A DNA stretch of 20,159 nucleotides, from the IMG/VR virus record IMGVR_UViG_3300009420_000126, positions 1 to 20,159 of that record. The stretch is one strand, 5' to 3'. Below the pieces are notes generated by a model. It saw only the letters and a program-made list of their open reading frames with translations. It was not told where the DNA came from and made no database searches. The position numbers and the translations under genes were made by a program. This DNA is from a virus. This document shows, in pieces, positions 16,723 through 20,159 of the stretch; position 1 is the first letter of the stretch, and each line of letters begins with the position of its first letter.

Positions 16723-19700
16723 ATGCCTAAATTAACACAAGATTTTAACATATCGCCATATTATGATGATTTCAATGAAGAGAATAATTTTCATAAAGTC
16801 CTATATCGACCCGGATATTCGGTTCAGGCGAGAGAATTAAATCAAATACAATCTATTCTTCAAAATCAATTAGAAAAAACAGGAGACACTCTTTATCAAG
16901 ACGGTTCTAGAGTTTTGGGTGCAGAATTAGTCTTAAATAATAAGATTAGTTCTTTACAATTAAAACCAACATATTCAGATGTCGCAATCGTTTCATCTCT
17001 ATTTAATGGAAGAACAGTTCAAGGTCAAACATCTGGAGCAAAAGCAGAAGTTGTAACATCTCAAAAATTTTCGACCACATCTCTAGACACTTTGATGGTT
17101 AATTATATTGATGATACTAAATTTTTAGATGATGAAACAATTAATACGATTGATGCAGGAACAACAATTTTTGCGACCGTGGCAGGAGAAGCGGACGGAC
17201 TAACTGGATCAACTACAGCCACATCTTTGGCTTCAGGTGTCGGTTCTGTAGTTAGTGTCAATGAAGGACTATTCTATCTTGGTGGTTATTTTTTACATGT
17301 TTCTCCTCAAAGTATTATTTTAGATACTAAAAACATTAATCCTTCTACAAGAATAGGTTTATCAATTACAGAATCTATTGTTACAAGTATTGAAGATTCT
17401 TCACTTTTAGATAATGCAATAGGAACTCCTAATTATACTGCTCCTGGAGCAAATAGATATAAAGTTGATTTGACATTATCAACAAAGCCCTATTTTGAAG
17501 TTGGTAAAACAATAGCTTCATCGGGTGTTACATTTGCTATTAATACAAAAGATAACAGATCAGGAACAGTAAGTATAACAACAACGACTGATCATAATTT
17601 ATCTGTTGGTGATGTCATAGTCGTATCGGGCACCACTGAATCAGAATATAACGGAAAATTTACAGTTTCAGTCATCGGATCTACTACAGAATTTAATTAT
17701 TTAATACAAGGCAGTCCTTCAACACCTGCATCTGGAACACCTGAATATCTAACAGGAATCGTAGATCCAATTGCCAGAAGTTCGGATACTGATTTTATTG
17801 AATTGTTAAGATTGGAAAATGGTGAAAAGATTGAAGAAATAAAATTTCCTATTCTGGGAAATGTTGAAAAGATTCTAGCAAGAAGAACATTTGATGCTTC
17901 TGGTGATTTTACAGTTAGACCATTTTTGCTTGATGTTATTGATCATAAAATAGGAGGAACTGCAGGCGATAGAACATCAGCAAACACAAGTGCAACTGTT
18001 ACAGCTAACGGTGCAAATTTTATAGCAGATGTTAATGTTGGTGATACTATATTCTTTTCTAGTAACACATCAAAAACTGCTGAAGTTACATCTATAGGAA
18101 ATACTACGGCTCTTACATTAACAACTGGAACCGCCTTGGGTGATGGAAGTACTAATCAAAGAATAGGTGTTTCTACAAAAATAACTGCAGAATTAAGTCC
18201 AGGAAAAGCATACATAAAAGGTTTTGAACATGAAACTTTATTTCCTACATATTTGAATTTAAATAAAGCGAGAGATACAGAATCAGTTACCGCAGAAAAA
18301 CAAGGAGTTGAATTTGGACCATATGCAGTTGTAACAGATGTTATTTCTAATACTGCTTTTACTTTGGGTGTAAATAGTGCATCTATTAATTCATCATCTG
18401 GAGGTACGGGTGCCGACTTAATGGATTTACATATAGTTAAGTGGCCATCAACAACTCAACTACATGGAACAGTAACCGAAGCTAATAAAATTACATATAC
18501 AGCAAATACTTTAAGTATAAAGTTTGTTGGAGTTGATAATACAAGTGCCGCATCAATAGCAAATACAAAAATAGGAACAGTACGATTAAGACAACTTGAT
18601 TTTAAAGCAGGAAGATCATCTACTGTAAATTCAGAATATGGTGGTGGTGCTGATGCAAATGGTACTTATCATGTAAAATTTCCTGCAATATATGATGCTC
18701 ATTTATTTGATTTTAGATTTAATAAAGTAGAAGGAACAGTAGCCTCTGCTATTACTGCTAATAATACACTTATTAATTTAGTAGAGTCTGGAGCCGCTTC
18801 TTTTCCAACAGTCAATTGCTTATATGGATCATCTATAACTGTTAATACTTCATATTTGGGAGTAAATACCTCTGATACAAGAAAAATTATTTCATGGTCG
18901 GGCGCAAATACTGGTACAACTCCGATGGGTTATGATATAGATGCAGATGCAACCCTTGAATCCTCGAACTATACTGCACTATTAGAATCTGCTTTGACAC
19001 AACCAACTCAAGCCACTTCTACTTATTCTATAAATTTTGGAGTTAAAGATATTAGTTCTATTATTTCAACGGCATCCGGTACCGATTTTGATAAAGCCAT
19101 GAATATTGATATTAGTGGTAGAAGTGATGTAACTGATACTGGAAATACTGTTCTATACGATAATACCGAAGATCAAAGATCATTACTGTTTCCTTTTCAA
19201 AACAAAACACTTGCAAGTTTGTCAAAAGCAAATTATAAATTTAAAAGAGGATTTACAGCATTGCTTAGTGGTACTGGCACTACAACTCTCTCGGCTCCGA
19301 ACTCTGATGAATTGTTTTATCCAGCAACTGGTGCAGGAGCCATTTCTGCATCTACTATAGATGCAAACTATTTGGTTTTTTGTAATGAAGCAGGAGTAGG
19401 CACAAGTCAAGGAGATTATCTAGAATTCAGTAATACTTCGGGTTCCAGTATAGCAGATGGTAGATCGATGACATTGAATGCTACTGGGGATCAAGTAGAT
19501 ATTGTAACATCTGGAAACACTACGATTCCTGCGGCTTCTTATGCAGGCAAAAACATATATGTTTATGCTACAATGTTGTATAAAGCGACTGATGGAGCGA
19601 ATACATCGAATGGTGGACTCGGGAAAAAAACTTTAGTTACAGGAAATACTACAGTTGCTAATGTGGTAACAGCTTCATCAAATACGATTCAAGCAGATTC

Positions 19701-20159
19701 TGGTCAAATTCATTTGGGAATTGACATGAATACTGAACCTGGTATTACTAATAGTTTAAAAATATCAGATATTAAAAAGTTAGTTGGGATTGTAAGTTCT
19801 TTATCTGATACGAAAGAAGTTACAAATGCTATGATACTTGAGGCTATGTCTAATACTGCAAATGCTCATAATATAACTAGTAGCTTTATATTTGATAACG
19901 GTCAAAGAGACAATTATTATGACTATGGAACTATAACTTTAAAAACCGGAGAACTAAAACCAACTGGTCAAGTAGTAGCAATAGTTGATTATTATAATCA
20001 TACGGGGCGGGGTCCATTTATAGTTGATTCTTATACTTTTTCTGGTTCTGGTAATACATCATATGATGATATTCCTACATATACAAGTCCAACAACTGGT
20101 ACAAAAGTTGAACTAAGAGATATGATCGATTTTAGACCTAAAAGATTGGGTTTTGAAAC
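16723..20159 (+). CDS. DUF4815-type virion structural protein, partial (3' end outside window)
   Basis: The frame is open from ATG 16723 to the window edge, 1145 residues without a stop, so the C-terminus is missing. The start MPKLTQDFNISPYYDDFNEE continues with NFHKVLYRPGYSVQARELNQ (~23-42) and IQSILQNQLEKTGDTLYQDG. This is the YYDDF...F-x-x-V/I-L-(Y/F)-R-P-G-x-x-V-Q-A-R-E-L...Q pattern of DUF4815 proteins in marine T4-like phages. Near the visible end, FIFDNGQRDNYYDYGTITL (~1058-1076) and TGTKVELRDMIDFRPKR (~1125-1141) match a conserved late block of these proteins. In between are an H-N-L-x-x-G-D-V-I-V-V-x-G beta module (~270-346) and a G-x-x-F...VGDTIFF module (~413-480). The protein is probably a baseplate or fibre-linked component; its exact role is unknown. 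Confidence 0.85.
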   Translation, partial: MPKLTQDFNISPYYDDFNEENNFHKVLYRPGYSVQARELNQIQSILQNQLEKTGDTLYQDGSRVLGAELVLNNKISSLQLKPTYSDVAIVSSLFNGRTVQGQTSGAKAEVVTSQKFSTTSLDTLMVNYIDDTKFLDDETINTIDAGTTIFATVAGEADGLTGSTTATSLASGVGSVVSVNEGLFYLGGYFLHVSPQSIILDTKNINPSTRIGLSITESIVTSIEDSSLLDNAIGTPNYTAPGANRYKVDLTLSTKPYFEVGKTIASSGVTFAINTKDNRSGTVSITTTTDHNLSVGDVIVVSGTTESEYNGKFTVSVIGSTTEFNYLIQGSPSTPASGTPEYLTGIVDPIARSSDTDFIELLRLENGEKIEEIKFPILGNVEKILARRTFDASGDFTVRPFLLDVIDHKIGGTAGDRTSANTSATVTANGANFIADVNVGDTIFFSSNTSKTAEVTSIGNTTALTLTTGTALGDGSTNQRIGVSTKITAELSPGKAYIKGFEHETLFPTYLNLNKARDTESVTAEKQGVEFGPYAVVTDVISNTAFTLGVNSASINSSSGGTGADLMDLHIVKWPSTTQLHGTVTEANKITYTANTLSIKFVGVDNTSAASIANTKIGTVRLRQLDFKAGRSSTVNSEYGGGADANGTYHVKFPAIYDAHLFDFRFNKVEGTVASAITANNTLINLVESGAASFPTVNCLYGSSITVNTSYLGVNTSDTRKIISWSGANTGTTPMGYDIDADATLESSNYTALLESALTQPTQATSTYSINFGVKDISSIISTASGTDFDKAMNIDISGRSDVTDTGNTVLYDNTEDQRSLLFPFQNKTLASLSKANYKFKRGFTALLSGTGTTTLSAPNSDELFYPATGAGAISASTIDANYLVFCNEAGVGTSQGDYLEFSNTSGSSIADGRSMTLNATGDQVDIVTSGNTTIPAASYAGKNIYVYATMLYKATDGANTSNGGLGKKTLVTGNTTVANVVTASSNTIQADSGQIHLGIDMNTEPGITNSLKISDIKKLVGIVSSLSDTKEVTNAMILEAMSNTANAHNITSSFIFDNGQRDNYYDYGTITLKTGELKPTGQVVAIVDYYNHTGRGPFIVDSYTFSGSGNTSYDDIPTYTSPTTGTKVELRDMIDFRPKRLGFE

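Noticed and set aside
368-19410. Reverse-strand frames and the short alternative + strand frames at 1505-1711 and 16142-16324
   Set aside because: They lie entirely inside well-supported + strand genes, have odd Cys/Ser/Leu/Phe-rich composition, and show no recognisable protein pattern.
1-20159. Defence system, CRISPR array, tRNA, integrase, transposon or auxiliary metabolic gene
   Set aside because: None was seen on either strand; the window is filled by tail and baseplate genes, and no regularly spaced repeats, tRNA-like cloverleaf or recombinase motif was found by eye.

Overview
The window is a stretch of the tail and baseplate gene cluster of a T4-like contractile-tailed phage (a marine-type myovirus). 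Every gene lies on the + strand, genes are packed with almost no space between them, and the base composition is strongly AT-rich (about one third G+C by eye, not computed). Three genes are recognisable as T4-type baseplate wedge proteins from conserved residues: gp25, gp6 and gp8. The gene between gp6 and gp8 has the place and N-terminal pattern expected of a gp7-like wedge protein. The last gene starts like the DUF4815 virion proteins common in marine T4-like phages. AT-richness and this protein set suggest a phage of an AT-rich marine bacterium (Pelagibacter/SAR11-like or a cyanobacterium). The host is an inference; no host gene or auxiliary metabolic gene is present to settle it.

Layout. 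1-255: C-terminal end of a spike protein (gp5/gpV-like). 252-422: a 56-residue ORF. 415-3843: a 1142-residue structural protein I cannot name. 3843-8066: a 1407-residue protein with several SbsA-type (Big_5) Ig-like strands. 8075-8311: a 78-residue small protein. 8334-8819: gp25. 8820-10685: gp6. 10687-14910: a gp7-like protein of 1407 residues. 14938-16719: a gp8-like protein enlarged by beta-rich modules. 16723 to the window end: a DUF4815-type protein, open at the 3' edge. No stretch over 300 bases is without a gene.

How the genes work together. gp6, gp7, gp8 and gp25 build the wedges of the baseplate, and the spike sits at the hub. The three genes after the spike overlap it and each other by 4, 8 and 1 bases, which suggests translational coupling of a spike-linked group. 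The only two sizeable gaps (8312-8333 and 14911-14937) each hold a T4 late-promoter-like ATAAATA/TAAATA element directly before a start codon, inside a shared 18-base sequence. The large proteins look like mosaics of a few small beta-rich modules reused across genes.

I found no defence system, CRISPR array, tRNA, rRNA, integrase, transposon or terminator. The most novel content is the unnamed 1142-residue protein, the Ig-repeat protein beside it, the cross-gene module reuse, and the paired promoter/start elements.
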